Positions 12,305-24,400 of a stretch of DNA of 64,000 nucleotides are shown here, piece by piece. This DNA is from Melieria omissa (taxonomy: Eukaryota; Arthropoda; Insecta; Diptera; Ulidiidae): assembly GCA_963971225.1 (NCBI GenBank), contig OZ020269.1:83986450-84050449 (forward strand), given 5' to 3'. The position numbers and the translations under genes are program-made. Numbering within the stretch: position 1 is the stretch's first letter; every line of letters begins with the position of its first letter. The notes under the pieces are model-generated. The model ran no database searches, was not told the DNA's origin, and worked only from the letters and a program-made list of their open reading frames with translations.

Positions 12305-12385
12305 AGCAATCAAACGAGACATCTGTCATCCATTCGTAGAACGAAAGTCAGATTAAAAGCTATTTATTTTAAAATATTATAAAAA

Positions 12386-13411
12386 ATGCCTGGAAAATAC
12401 TTGTCAGTTGAAGAGCGTAAGCTTATATTGAATTTGCACGTGAAGCAGCAAAAATCCTACGCGGAAATAGCTCAACTCGTGTCCCGCAGCCGTTCTACTG
12501 TGCAATCGGTCATTGGGCGTTTTAAATACGAAGGCCGCGTAGAAAATAAGCCCAAATCAGGACGGCCTCCAATTCTCACACGAGGAGATCGCCTGCAAAT
12601 TAAGCGTATGATTGCAGCGGATCCGTTTATAAGTGCACCGAAAATAAGCTCGGAGTTCCTTTAATCGAAGTAAAAAAAAGTGCACCCGGAAACTGTGCGA
12701 AAAGCCGTGATTGATGCCGGTTTCAAGTCTCGCACTCCTCGCCGAAAGCCATTTGTAAATTTAATCAATCGCAAAAAGCGTTTGGACTTTGCTCGTGAGT
12801 ACCAAAATGCATCTCCTGAGTTCTGGCGCAACGTTATATTCTCCGATGAGTCCAAATACAACATCTTTGGCTCTGATGGCAGGCTCAGGGTCTGGAGAAA
12901 GACGGGAGAAGCTTACAATCCAAAGAATACGATCAAGACTGTAAAGCACGGCGGCGGCGGAGTGATGGTATGGGGTTGCATGGCTGCCAGCGGCGTTGGA
13001 AACTTAGAAATAATTGAAGGAGTCATGGATCATCGCGCATACATTGATATTCTCAAGAGAAATTTGAAGCCAAGTGCGGAAAAATTGGGTGTATCTGAGA
13101 AATTTTACTTCCAGCAAGATTACGACCCTAAACATATGGCACTTAACACCAGGCTGTACTTGCTGTACAATGCTCCACATCTACTAAAAACACCACCGCA
13201 GAGTCCAGACCTCAATCCTATTGAGCACATGTGGAATATGCTTGAAAAAAAGATAAGGACTCATCACATTTCGTCAAAACCTCAGCTACAACAGGTTCTT
13301 CAGGAGGAATGGGCGAAAATCGACGCAAACTATACACAAAAACTTGTAGAGTCGATGCCAGATCGCCTCAAGGCCGTCATTAAAAACAAGGGGTATCCAA
13401 CTAAATATTAA
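12386..13411 (+). pseudogene. Tc1-like transposase, two in-frame stops
   Basis: This is a cut-and-paste transposase frame of 341 codons from ATG at 12386. Residues 1-92 form the paired-like helix-turn-helix DNA-binding part with the GRP-type linker (KPKSGRPPIL). The catalytic domain follows, with FSDESK, FQQDYDPKH and PDLNPIEHMW carrying the D, D and E residues. I count 34 residues between the second D and the E, so it is DD34E. Stop codons interrupt it at 12662-12664 and 12671-12673 without a frame change, just after the SSEF segment. The rest is open to the normal end. Point mutation is the simplest cause, and the copy cannot make a full enzyme. Confidence 0.92.
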
Positions 13412-13493
13412 TAAAACATTTTTTAGGTTTTCATAATTCGTAGTTGATTAATTTCGTAATTGTACGAAGACCAATGCACAGACATACCTTAAT

Positions 13494-13717
13494 TGTACGA
13501 AGACTTTATTGGCAGTAAATAAGCGACTTTTTCTTGTTTTTGGCTTGAAACTTTTAAACTACTTAATGAAATATATTAGTTTTTGTTGTTATATTAAAAA
13601 TAAATGCTTAATAAATAGATCTGCATCGACCTTTTTACAAAATTTCTAAAATTATTTAGTGTTTTTTAATAATTAGTTCTGAACCAGGTGCTGTACGAAG
13701 ACTTTATTGGTACACTG
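13494..13717 (-). repeat. right terminal inverted repeat of the Tc1-like element
   Basis: It is the reverse complement of the left repeat with few mismatches. The direct-repeat motif GTACGAAGACTTTATTGG lies at about 13494-13512 and 13694-13710. Confidence 0.88.
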
Positions 13718-13719
13718 TA

Positions 13720-15243
13720 TATGTTTTATATTTTTGTTTGAAATTTATTTTGTTTTTTTAATGTAATACTTTTTAATTTTTTTGATTCAATTTTTGTTGT
13801 CCTTTAATTTTTTCAACTAACTAAATTAGTCAGCATTGTTAGATTTATTAATAAATGTTTTTATTTTTAACTGCGCATTTTGTAAAAATAATTTTGTCTT
13901 GTTTTTTTTCTAAATTAATGATTTTTTATTTCTTTGGTATAATTTTATTATGTGTTTTTATGTTTTTTTTTAAGTATACAAATTAGTCAGACTTGCTTAG
14001 TTATAGAATGCATGTTTCATTGAATTCTGTTGGTTTTTCTTTTTTTCTTTCATTTGCCATTTTGGTATTTGGCTTGCTGCCAACTTCAAATTAGCCAAAG
14101 CACACAGGTTTCGGGCGATTGAGCGCGTCAGTGTAAACGTTCACACGTGCCTGAGCACTTGCTTTGACCCTGTGACTGTTTGACTGGCGCTCTGTCGCGA
14201 TGTCTCCATCACTGTCGCTATCCTTGAGTTAAAATTAGAAATGAAAATTGCTGACTATGTACGCGAGACAATTTGTAAAATTGTCATTTGCTGCAAATGT
14301 GGTTCCACCCACCCACCCAAGTTTATGGTAATAGCTAAATTTTATGCAATACATTTAAACCGGCTTAATACATGTTCGCCACAATAAACAGCTAAAAGCA
14401 TTTGCCTACTGAATAGCGACAGTTAAAAGGCATGAAATTCTAAATATTTTATGCATCATCATCATTCAGGCAGCTTTGGCTCATTTCTATAGTCGGCAGT
14501 TGTCAAATACCGAGCAAAATCCCAAATGACAACATTTAAAATGCAACTTCGAGCAAAAGAAAAAAATCGTAATTTGAAAAAGGTGTACACAGTGCGTGAA
14601 ATATGAAGCGGAACGACGCGCTGACCCAGTTCTGTGCCTTTGGCTTGGCCTCGCTTGCGCCAACATGTTCGTGTCCTACAAAAAACCAAAAAAGAGAACT
14701 CTGATGCAGATGGAAAATGCTGCAAAAATTCACTTTTCATTGCAGTGGCAACGGCTGCTGCAGCCAAAAGTTTCACATCCTGCCGCGGCTGCCGCTGGCA
14801 GTCGAAAGTTTGCGCATTTTTTACTTTCGTTTAGTGTTGTTTTTGTTGTTGTGTGTGCATTACTGCAGCAGGCAAGTAAACATAGAAACGATGTTGAGGC
14901 TATGCTGCAGCTGCCGTTGCTTAGATTTTTTTCAAGCCAGTCGGCGCCAGTTGTCGCTGCTGTTATTATCCTTTCACACACACGTTTCACATATTTTCTC
15001 TTGGCTAATGACTTGTTAACTCAAGTAGCGTCTTTACTTTGCCTAGTCCAATCTCTGCCACTTACCTTTGAAAGCATCTGCCCGCTCTCTCCCATTTGTT
15101 GGTTTGGGTCTTCTTGAAATGTGCGCACAGTTTTCATCAACAACTTTGTTATTTCCTTCTACATTCTGTCATCATTCTCTTAGTGACTTTAACTTTTTAT
15201 TGGCATATTTTTAACATTTATCTTTTCTGTTCTGCTCTTACAG
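13720..15243. other. noncoding, probably Ehbp1 first intron
   Basis: It is T-rich to about 14100, then moderately GC-rich with open frames at 14596-15117 that resemble no protein I know. The last bases are a pyrimidine-rich tract and TTACAG, the acceptor of the first recognised Ehbp1 exon. I did not find the expected start exon here. Confidence 0.45.
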
Positions 15244-15451
15244 GCGTCCTTCGAATCTCTCGGTGGTGTGGACGCGTCGCTCGCGCCGCGTTGTCTCCGC
15301 ACCGCTGCCCTGGGAACCGGATATGATGAATCCGCTGGTCGGCCACATATCCTGGCCGGTGCCCGATAATCATGCCATCTCCGTCACGCTGTTCAAGGAT
15401 CCGCGCACACACGAACTGGAGGATAAGGACTGGACATTTGTTATTGAGGAC
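15244..15451 (+). CDS. Ehbp1: Ehbp1 exon: C2 domain, first half
   Basis: The acceptor is TTACAG and the donor GTAAGT. The exon reads [15 protein letters not shown] through [11 protein letters not shown]. Its first base G completes a codon from the missing upstream exon, probably Trp. The sequence lines up with the EHBP1 N-terminal C2 domain, which binds membrane lipid. Confidence 0.93.
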
Positions 15452-18400
15452 GTAAGTGTCAACAGCTGTGAAAATTGTAGAAAAATAGTGACCGAGGTCA
15501 GCTATATTGATTTGTCTCAAACCTTTTCTCGCAACCAAAACTTTATCAAAACCACAAAAGTATTAAAAAAGTTTATTATTTGCGTGCGTGTTTAGGTTTA
15601 GGTTTTTGTTGTATGTATTTTGGACATTTTCTTTGCTTACTTAATTAAATTTGATTACGCAGCACGTAAACAATTCGCTTGCCCAAACTGGAAACTTGGT
15701 GCGCCAAAGCGGCGACACTTGACTCAAACTCTCACCGCATGCAACAGTGCCGAGCTACTTTTGGGAACCTAACCCCTCACCCCTCTCCCGTGACTGGCTC
15801 ATTTCGTGCCAATCCAACTGTTGACCTTCTTTTACTCATAATTACGTTTTGTTGTTTTGTTTTTGTTTTGCTTTCATATATTTTTTATTTGAGTTTTAGT
15901 TTATTTACTTTGCGCGTTGCTCTCTCAACGCCCGCGCCGCCAATGCGGCACCGAATTCACTCCACTGACCATCAATTTGCGGTGGCGACTATTAAATCGA
16001 CAGCCAGCGCGTTGGTTGTGTTGCGGCCCCCTAATGCTGCTGTAGTGTCGATGGCGTCTGCCGCCACTTTGCGGTTGTCACTAGCCCCGTCTGTCAGTAA
16101 CAGTGCGATTTGCAAGTGCCGCCGCCACGGCTAAGCCACATTTCGCACCCTATTTTGATCCCTCTCCCTGTCTATCTCGCACTGACTCGCTGTTGTGTCG
16201 CTCTCTCCGAGTTGCTGCTGCGTCTCTTTCATGCCAAATTCCGTTTAATTAACCAGAAACGCTCATTGCTGTACTTGAAGTAAGTCGTATGAAAATATTT
16301 TTTATTGCTATAATTTTCCGCTTTCCATGAATTTTGGCATCAACTAATTGAGCCATAAAGTTTTTGCTTCTTTGACTTTGAATCTTGTAGAAATGTTAAA
16401 GTTGTTCATTTAATTGTTTTCAATTTAATTACGCTTTTCTGTTCTGTTCAAATATTTTCCTGGAATAATGATTAACATTTGGTGCCCAAATTGTTTAGAA
16501 AACATGACTGTGCGCACCATTTTTCGTTTACTATGCAAATAAAAATGTGTGCAATAAAACAGTTTTTAATTGCCAAATTGATAAAATTGAAATGTCAAAT
16601 GTCACAAGACCACAAGTTAGCTCCAACTACAGCCAGACATTGCTAGCACTTTGGCATTTGTTTCGCTGTCATGCAATGCTTCAACTTGCTGGCAACTTTC
16701 ACATTTTCTCCAATAAATGTTTTCAACAAAAACTAAAAGAAAATTTAACAACTTCCGCTTGTGCGCACAAATCGGCGCTAACCCAAAGGTCAACTTCGTG
16801 TCTTGTGTTCCAGTGCTTTCGAAATGTATTTCTCCTTTCAGAAACATGTCTTTCCGCCCACCTACACTTGCTGCAAGTGCGACACACCTTGTAATTTTTT
16901 TTGCAAGTTCGTTAACCCTTGTGTGCCCACCCAGGTCTGGCCAGACCATATTGAACTTTGGGCCCACTTTTAGTAAGGTTGTAGTAAAGCTATCGGGTTC
17001 ATATTTAATGATATCCTCAACTGATCCTTTCTAAGCACAAAAACCAATACATGAACAAAATTTTTACAAAAACAAGGCGAGAATCGTGCAAAACGTATTT
17101 ATACCCCTTAGTTGAACCCCCTATGGTCTGGCCAGACCATGGTGTATTTTCATACAAAGTTGCCTGTTATTTTCAGTTTTTTTTTTATTTTCGGTGTAAT
17201 TAGGGTCAGAATTGTTTATAAATATTTTTTTTCGTTTGTTCCTTATTCAGTTATCTACGGAGCATAGGGCTGCAACTAGGTTTTTCCATCTGACCCGATT
17301 TGAAGCACTTTTTTCGTGCCATCTCGTTAATAGTGACATGAGTTAGCTAGCGCAAAATGTACCTGGTCCAAATGTTTTTCACTCGCCCTGGCTTTTATTT
17401 TCTTTTAGGTTAGTAAATTATAATTTTTGTTAGAAAACAATGTCCGAACACATTTAAAATTAATATTTATCCATTGTATTCGCTGTTATATTCGTGTTTT
17501 TGGTGTCAATTTAATTACATTTCTGAAGCGAAGGAAGTATTTGTGCTCTTTTCTTGTCTGATTTTAACCAATTGGATTGTATGTTTTCTGTGACAGAGAT
17601 TGAAGGAAGAAATTGAAGGCAAATGCTATTTCGAGGATAACGTGTACATTATTTTTGAACTTCAACGCTGGAGTAACATCAGAGAGGACGATTTCTCTAA
17701 AAAAAAATAGTTTAAACAGTAGCAAAAACCAAAGCTTTAGAGCAACAGAATTAAGATATTTAACTATTTATTTATTCTAAGTCATTAATTAAATAGTTTG
17801 AATAAGTTTAACTTAAATGTTGAATACTTATCACTAAAGTTTTACTCGGAAGCATACAAATTACACAGGCAAATAATTCTCGCAATTGGCTCATTGAATG
17901 AATACGTAGTTCTGTGGGATAATTGAATGAACCACCTCACTTTTTAAAGTTTATGGAGGATTCATTTGTTGCTGGAGGTATCAGACCAGTTCAGCATGAA
18001 CAGTAACGTGTTGAGTATGTTATGATTGAACGGAATGTTTTAGAAAATATTTTGTCTTATTGACAGCTAATAGTTCGCAGTGCTGTGTATTAGTTAGTTT
18101 CCTTTTCGACTTCAAAGCACAATTGTCAATAGTGAAAGGAATCTAGAAATAAAAATGTGTTCGATATATCAAAACAAGATTTGTATATGTCCAATATAAA
18201 ATCTCAATGTGTTTGAGTCATTATACTGCATTATACCCCTGCAACCACTGCATTGGTGAAGCAGTTGAGGCAAATCCATAACAACGTATTTTACGTTTTT
18301 AATTTTTTTCCTTACTATCGTATATTTTTAATTTCAAAATTTATTTATTGAAGTTGAAATTCGCTGTGTATTTTATAAATCAAGCATAATTTTACCTTTT

Positions 18401-21400
18401 TACCTAAATAAAAAGTAAATAAGCAACAGAAATTATTGTATTCACACTTTCTTGTTTTTTTTTGACATGCCTACACACACAAACATACGCAGACAAACAC
18501 CCACACATACTAAGATATATATAAACTCATCAACAAAAATATAAAAAAAATATATTAACCAGCACAATCCTCGAATATCCTCTTTTTTGCACCATGGTCT
18601 GGCCAGACCATGGGGGGTTCAAGTATGAGGTTTTAAGTGGGTGCGCACACAAGAGTTAAAATTGTAAATATAGAAATATTTCATATAGTAAAACGTGTCA
18701 GTGTTTCTCATAGCCAGTTTTATGCCCGAAAGTATGCTACATTAGACCTAAATTCTTAAGAATTTCTTTGAAATTCTGTGTTTCAAACATTTAGTCATTG
18801 AATAACAAAACTCAAAGCAAAAAATAACATAAATCATAATTAAAACAAAAACCAATTTAAGCTACAAAGTAAATCTCATACAAATTTAGAACCCTTTTAA
18901 TGCAATTGTCATAAGTGGCGCTTTTTTCATTATGCCATGAAAATTCGTCAACACTTCTACATAATCCAATTGAAGTTGAGTCGTTTAATTAATTAAGTAA
19001 TCATTTAATTTATTCGCGTTCTGCATAAAGTTGTCGTGACTAGCTCAGTCCGTTCTCCAGTCCAAGTGTGGTCGTTTGCATAACGACATTTAAAACTGCG
19101 TCTGCATATAAGTGTCAACAACTTTTTACTGCCATTTATAACAACCAGTGCGCTGCAACGTCAATTAGTATATTTGCACTTTTATACTTTAACCTTCCGA
19201 GAACACAGTGGGCCATGTAGACTCATACTCCTAGTTTAACCCTGTCGCTATTTTGTTATCAAATGGCAACATGTTAACTAAAACTAAACTGAACTAAAAC
19301 ATAAACTCCGAACAGTCCGAGTGGTTCGAAGTTCAGACGGTTTGAAGCACTAGTCTGAACACTCTATGATTAAGTAATCAAGAAAGAAAGAAAGAAAGAA
19401 TACATGTTTTTGTTAGTCCTTAGAATATGTGTAAAGTCTTAGCAATAATACAAAATAACTGAATATTTAAATGTAAAGAAAAAAAGTTGAATGTTTTATG
19501 ATTGCATAGCAAAGAAAGAAGAAGCACAAAAACTAGGAGTCATTTTTAATTTGATATTTTACTTCAATTTACATAAATTTTTTACATAATTTTAGCTGAA
19601 GTAAATTAAAAAATATTCAATTTTTAGTTATGTGTAAACATTTTTTTGATTACGTAATTATTACAGCCATAACGATATATGTACATAGTTGCTTTCATAT
19701 GACAGAACTCTAAAAGACAGGGTCCGGTAATAAAAATTTGAAAAATCTTAATGGAATGTTGTTGATATAACCACATGGAACACTAAAGCGATAAATTTAA
19801 AATTATAACTTTCCCCAGTAAAAACCTGTAGCGAAATTTTTAAGCGCCAGTTCCTGTTCCAAAACCCGTTCAACCCGCCAATGTTTTTAAGTTTGTTACA
19901 AACTTTAGGGGTACTTTTAATATCTTTAAAAAAAGAACTTTGAGAAAATGAAAAACTATGCCAGGATACTATAAATAACCTCTAGTTTCACGTCTATATC
20001 AACATTTGGATGGGTCTCGGAAAAATAAAAAAATTTGTTCCCACGGTGTAATAAATGAAAAGTTAGTGTTTTCAATCCGTGCTTTATAACTTTGTCATTT
20101 GTCTTTCGATTCAATTGATGTTGGTCTTAATACTTGCACAAATAATATATCTTTCATCTTCGATTTTAAAACCAGAGGAGCTAATTTATTTTATCTATAA
20201 AAAAACCATTCGAAAATGTATAATTTTTGCAAATGGTCAAAAAATTCAATTTTTTTCAACTTTCATCGTTAGTAACTTCCCCAAATCTCATCGGTTTTGG
20301 ACAGTCCATATATCGTTGGAAAGGCTAGTTAATTACCTTCTGAACGACGGACCACATGTGTTAGTCGGATGATTGGTTTACGAGATATGTGCTTATAACT
20401 GAAATGAGAGGGAAAAAACGTGTTTTTCGAAGATTTTTCGAAAACACTTCTTAAGAAAATTTTTGGATTTTCAGTTTCGTGTTCAGCAGCCGAAGATTAG
20501 TCTAAAAACACTTTTGTTTTTAGGAGCACTTGAGCAGGGTCTATTTGACCCCGACTGTTCCCGATTATCGGAAAACTAGATGTATTCGCCAAAGGTTAAA
20601 GCAGTGATCTCTAACCAAAAGCTCTTACCTACATTACTTTGACTCAATTACAACATTCACGAATTTCGTTAGCTCAATTACAACAAACACATTTCAAGTC
20701 ACAGTGTCTACCGCTGAATGTTCCTTTGCTGCAGTTAAGTCCTTATACATTCTACGCGTGGCTTTTGTCATTCCGAGAATGAATATTATTGAGAATTTTG
20801 CATTTGACCTTACTAAATTATTTTCTTAGGCACCGCCGCTTTAAAGTCTTGTAAGGACACTGAAATACAAAAACGAGAAGTCTTTCTGAAAATATGCTTA
20901 AACAAATTAAAACTAACTTGAGTACAATATCAGTTACGCGCAATTACGCTTAAAACGATAACCTTTGTAGTCTACTTTTAGGCTACAGTGAAATGCCAAA
21001 GTTTCTTAACATTAATTGTAACTGGTTGTCTAATAAATTTGTCGATTAATCAAGTGACTTTTTATTGTTTTTGTAAACACTGACTTTGTCTAAACTGCTC
21101 TAAAGATTCTTTTGTTGTGATGTTTAAAAATTTCTGCACACAAAACATTTTGCCTTGAAACATTTAAGTTTGCTTCAGCATCCTAACAATCTAATTAAAC
21201 CTTATCGGTCATAACAGCGACCCAAGGGTATTTTTTACGATTGTTTATTTTCTTACATACAGTGGGTATTAAAAATAATGGAAATCTGAAATGTGTTTGC
21301 TCTAAGATCAAGAAAAGGTTGTCAGCCATTTCTCACTTTCAAAATTTTCAAATGGTTTTAATTATGTTTTCCTCCCTGAAAGGAAGGAGGAAAACATATT

Positions 21401-24400
21401 TGTCATGACTTGACAAATTTCGGGTTTTCTTGTATCTATCCTTTGTTAGTTATAAAATATTGTCTCGTCATTGGTAAAGCCTTTTGATGCTTCGTTATTT
21501 TGTTGTTTGGCTGCTTGCCGATTTTCAACTTTTATAAAAAATTTAATCTTAATTAAAATTGAAATATGTTATTTGTAACGCAGCGCATCGGCTGCGATAT
21601 TTTCAATTTTTTTTCTGTGCTTACACATTCTCATTGTTCAATTGTTATAAATAAGTTGTCTTAAAGCTGTTAAAATACTTTTACTTGATTCTAAACAGAT
21701 TTAAATTTCCTATACTGAGCTTAATTCTCGATTTCTGAGGGAGTGCTTTGTTCAAATTGCAATCCTTGGTTTTGCCAGCGAGTCATTCCGTTGTGCTTAA
21801 TCCTTAAATGCATAGAGATGCCTCACGGCATGGTAACACATACATTGGTGCAGGGGCGTAGCCAGAACTTAATCATGAAGGGGGTTTTAAAAACGTGCTT
21901 TTTGCTGTCAAAAGACGCCATCTCATCGAACGACAATTGTGACTGATTTTTGGGTTTTTTTGTTCTACTAAGTGTCGAATTTCAACCGCCAACCATTCCT
22001 CCTTTTCAGCTGATGCGGACTGCACCTTAAAAAAAAGGCATTCGCCAATATGAAAAAAGCTATTGGAAGGATATCCTGGCCGACAGGGCCAGGGACCAAA
22101 AATCGATTTTGCAAAAAAAGAAAACAAAAACCTGTTTTATTATTTTTGTAAAGACCTACTGTGGCAATGTACATAACATGCGTAATGATTAAAAATGTTG
22201 AATAATTATAAGGTATGGGGGAGGATTTTGACACCTTACCCCCCCTCCCCCCATTGGCAACCCTCCTGCATATGTGTATACACCAATACCTCGCTTTGCG
22301 TCGTTTCGTTTTGCGTTTTTTCGAAGTTGCGTCGCTGCTGAATTAGTACTAATTTTCACTGTGCGTCGTTAGATTTTCGAAGTTGCGTTGTTATGGGTTC
22401 GAGTCTTTAATTTTTTTTTTTATTTTCTTTTTTTTCTCAAAGATTGCACGATTTTTGTTTCTAATTGCGCCATGCCATCAAAACTCGGAGATTCCCTTTC
22501 TAACTTTTGTGAAAAATAGCCGACTTACGACAACAGCCACTATGGACTCATCAGACAGTGATTAATTTTTATTTTGTTTTAATTGAATTTGTTTTTTTAT
22601 GTTTGAAATCAAATTTTATATTATTTTTGTTTTTTAAATGTTTACTTTGTTCAATTTTCTTTTTAAAAAGTAGTATTTTCGTAACCCTGGAAACTATCTT
22701 CGATCTTTACTTGCTATAGAAAATCATAATTCACTCTGCGTCGTTTCAATTTGCGTCGTGTTTTTTTTGGAACGTAACCACGACGCAAAGTGAGGTATTG
22801 GTGTATTCTCAAATTAAAAGCGTTTATTAATGTTGGGAAAAAAGTATTCAGAATTTTTTGTCTCGAAGCTATTTAATTCCATTTTTTTTACTGTTGTAAA
22901 CAACTGTGTCCTGTGAAACGTCTCTTCTTCCTTTGTGCCTGTTTAAAATTGTTGGCCTAATATCGTTGCTCACAAAATCATTTTCTTACTTGACGATCCT
23001 TAACATTGCTTCCAGCTCGAAAGCCTCCGTTTGCCTATCCTTCTCACTCTTCTATCATTGCGTCATTTTGGTCGTCATTGCGTCAACAGCGCTTTTACTA
23101 CCCTTGGAAGTAGTAAAAGTGTATTTCTTGCTCACGCATTTTACATTCTTTAGCTGCGGCCAATTCTTTTAACCTTTAATTTTTTCCTTGTTCAACCTTC
23201 TTTTTAGCAGTAAAATGGTTTATGTCGTTTGTTTATTACTTGAATTTATACACAAATGTTATATCTTCAGTTTTTCGCTGTAATTTTCCTAGAGAGCGCG
23301 CATTTCTCCGTTAGAGACTTTTTTGTATGCTATTGTTCTGCTTTTTTTAATATCTGTCTCATGCCTTTACTACTACACACTCACTCATTTCAGCAAAAGT
23401 CCTTAAATCTTGCGTACGCTGAGCTCATCTTTAACTCTTTACGAGTATAATAAATCCTTTCTGGTTTCCATTCCCTAATCTCTTTCTGCTTTCGTTTCTA
23501 TTCAACACCGTGATTTATGCTTTTCTATAGCTTTCAATTCAACTTCCTTTTGATGCTTTCCGTCATTACTTTTATTTCAACCACCAACATAAATCAACTT
23601 AATAGAATTTCATACACGCGCTCATAACTTTGACAGTCATTCCAATTTGTGCACTTTGGACACTTTGTTGCGGTACAGTTTTCTGTCAGCATTTTTATTG
23701 CCCTCCACAAAAAAACCCCTCTCAATGACTTGGCCTTTGCTTGTTGCGCGCAATGCCAGTTCAAGGACAATAAACACCTAATGGGCGTCCTCGCCCTTCC
23801 TTCTTGTCGCGCTCCATTGCCCATTTAGTAATTACTCGCTGCGCCACCTGTACACCACATGCAACTACATACATACATACATTAGATTTGATTGTATTAG
23901 ATTTTTTTATAGTTTGATTTTTCATTTACTCATTACTAAGATTTCTGATTTGGTGCTCGTCAAAGTCAAACCAAATGACTTTCGGCATTGAGTTTATTGC
24001 TTTTGTTATTAGTTTCCATGCTTTTGGTTTTTTCCAGTCTATTACTGCAAGCAGTTGTTTTATGAGAATTTGTTGCTTGTGTCGCTCTTCAAGGCCATTT
24101 ACTGTATTTATTATTATTCGTTGTTTTTGCTTTTTTTTCCTGTCATGTAGCATGTCCTTTTCGTTGTCTTTAAGTGGGCAGCATATGAAAGTATATTCGT
24201 GGCGACAGACGATCGATATGGTTTGCTATGACATGAACGAATGCTTGTCAGCAATTGTAATCATAAGAACGTAAATTTATTATATGCTTAAATTTTTTGT
24301 GATGTTCGAAGCTTCGCATTGCGTAATGGTTTGTGTCATTGCGTGTTTCTTTTTTACTATCATTTGCCAATTGCGGAATAGTTGTGTGAAATGTTACGTA

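Larger units (their letters stand above)
11616..13717 (+). mobile_element. Tc1-like DNA transposon (DD34E), defective
   Basis: The 2,102-bp element starts CAGTGTACC, ends GGTACACTG, and is flanked by TA at 11614-11615 and 13718-13719, the target duplication of the Tc1/mariner superfamily. The ends form long inverted repeats of about 224 bp. Each holds two copies of CCAATAAAGTCTTCGTAC, the IR/DR layout known from Bari-, S- and Minos-type insect elements. Inside is a transposase frame at 12386-13411 with two stop codons. A SINE has jumped into the stretch between the left repeat and the transposase. Without the SINE and one 12-bp duplicate the element would be about 1.7 kb, normal for the family. 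Confidence 0.93.

Noticed and set aside
14596..15117. 173-codon plus-strand frame before the first Ehbp1 exon
   Set aside because: It has no similarity to EHBP1 N-termini, is hydrophobic and low in coding character, and no splice donor in the needed phase joins it to 15244.
16616..17034. Reading frames on both strands at the left end of the piggyBac-like element
   Set aside because: They cross the element boundary at 16916 and match no transposase motif.
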